Shown here one piece after another: positions 15,030 to 15,324 of a DNA stretch of 15,324 nucleotides. This DNA comes from JAPLDB01 sp038230515. Lineage in GTDB: Bacteria; Bacteroidota; Bacteroidia; AKYH767-A; 2013-40CM-41-45. Every line of letters begins with the position of its first letter. The first letter of the stretch is position 1. The stretch is from assembly GCA_038230515.1 (NCBI GenBank), contig JBBRND010000058.1, positions 1 to 15,324 on the forward strand. Reading direction: 5' to 3'. The notes under the pieces were generated by a model. That model saw only the letters and a list, made by a program, of their open reading frames with translations. It was not told where the DNA came from and ran no database searches. Made by a program: the position numbers and the translations under genes.

Positions 15030-15112
15030 TTTTGCAGTGTAAGAAAATGCGCGCCCGTGTTCATTTTCTGCAAAAATGTTGGCAAACGCCAGCTAAACAG
15101 TACACTGTTTAG
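15030..15112. other. Three adjacent hairpin-forming sequences at the array border
   Basis: AGAAAATG (15042-15049) pairs with CATTTTCT (15062-15069), and TTTTGC (15030-15035) pairs with GCAAAA (15070-15075), giving one bulged hairpin. TGGC/GCCA (15080-15091) forms a small one. CTAAACAGT (15093-15101) and ACTGTTTAG (15104-15112) form a perfect 9-bp palindrome that runs into the first 22-bp repeat. Confidence 0.55.
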
Positions 15113-15324
15113 TACAAAACAGTGTCCTGTGGAGCACAAAACAGTGTCGTGTTTAGTACAAAACAGTGTCGTGTTTAGTACAAAACAGTGTCGTGTTTAG
15201 TACAAAACAGTGTCGTGTTTAGTACAAAACAGTGTCCTGTTTAGTACAAAACAGTGTCGTGTTTAGTACAAAACAGTGTCCTGTTTAGTACAAAACAGTG
15301 TCCTGTTTAGTACAAAACAGTGTC
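15107..15324. repeat. Tandem array of a 22-bp near-palindromic repeat, truncated by window end
   Basis: The unit GTTTAGTACAAAACAGTGTCST (S = C or G) starts at 15107, 15129, 15151, 15173, 15195, 15217, 15239, 15261, 15283 and 15305: nine full copies plus 20 bases of a tenth. Copy 2 has TGGAGC in place of TTTAGT. Otherwise copies differ almost only at position 21 (C in copies 1, 6, 8, 9; G in copies 2, 3, 4, 5, 7). Across a junction with C, GTACAAAACAG-TGTC-CTGTTTAGTAC is a palindrome with one A-A mismatch. All forward frames meet TAG within three units, so it is not coding. Confidence 0.95.

Noticed and set aside
14900..15139. Minus-strand open frame of 79 codons
   Set aside because: It starts inside the 22-bp repeat array and reads through the hairpin cluster; composition looks like translated A/T-rich non-coding DNA.
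15107..15324. CRISPR array
   Set aside because: The 22-bp units are directly joined with no unique spacers, and no cas gene is visible.

Overview
The window looks like a chromosomal segment of a member of the Bacteroidota, most plausibly the Chitinophagales/Sphingobacteriales side. Evidence: two genes end in type IX secretion (T9SS) type A sorting domains with the S/L-x-PNP signature; there are SprB-like and PKD-like adhesin repeats; a BamA-like barrel protein is made as a lipoprotein (TamL style); likely promoters carry the Bacteroidota -7 box TAnnTTTG; Shine-Dalgarno sequences are weak and the sequence before starts is A-rich. No rRNA, tRNA, integrase or transposase gene is visible.

Layout. 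2-3517 (+): 3' part of a very large secreted protein. Its first residues in the window match the end of the lysyl oxidase (LOX) catalytic domain, followed by Ig-like, SprB-like and PKD-like repeats and a T9SS signal; a strong terminator closes it. 3594-4592: about 1 kb without a convincing gene, holding two oppositely oriented halves of a 42-bp (2 x 21) minisatellite, an isolated motif related to one seen at 14.6-14.9 kb, and a GC-rich hairpin. 4593-5579 (+): secreted T9SS protein of unknown function. 5622-6953 (+): saccharopine dehydrogenase family enzyme. On the minus strand follow fbaB (class I DhnA-type aldolase, 8968-7910) and accD (7828-6983), probably one transcript. 9158-9520 (+) is a small secreted protein with a doubled DGTPDKRYK motif; it converges through a shared bidirectional terminator on a minus-strand N-acetylmuramidase (10247-9609). 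tamL (about 12783-10414, minus) is divergent from a tsaE-ald pair (12966-14604, plus), which overlap by 8 bp.

14605-15324 has no gene. It holds a roughly 220-bp segment with imperfect inverted ends, a group of hairpins, and then a tandem array of a 22-bp near-palindromic repeat (nine full copies plus a partial one) that runs off the window.

Most genes are housekeeping (fatty acid synthesis, glycolysis/gluconeogenesis, tRNA t6A modification, envelope assembly, amino-acid oxidoreductases). The accessory content is the secreted LOX-adhesin fusion, the small secreted proteins, the phage-type lysozyme and the two non-coding repeat fields. No complete new defence or mobile system is visible. The best leads are the LOX fusion, the two repeat arrays, and an alanine-dehydrogenase-like enzyme lacking two expected active-site residues.
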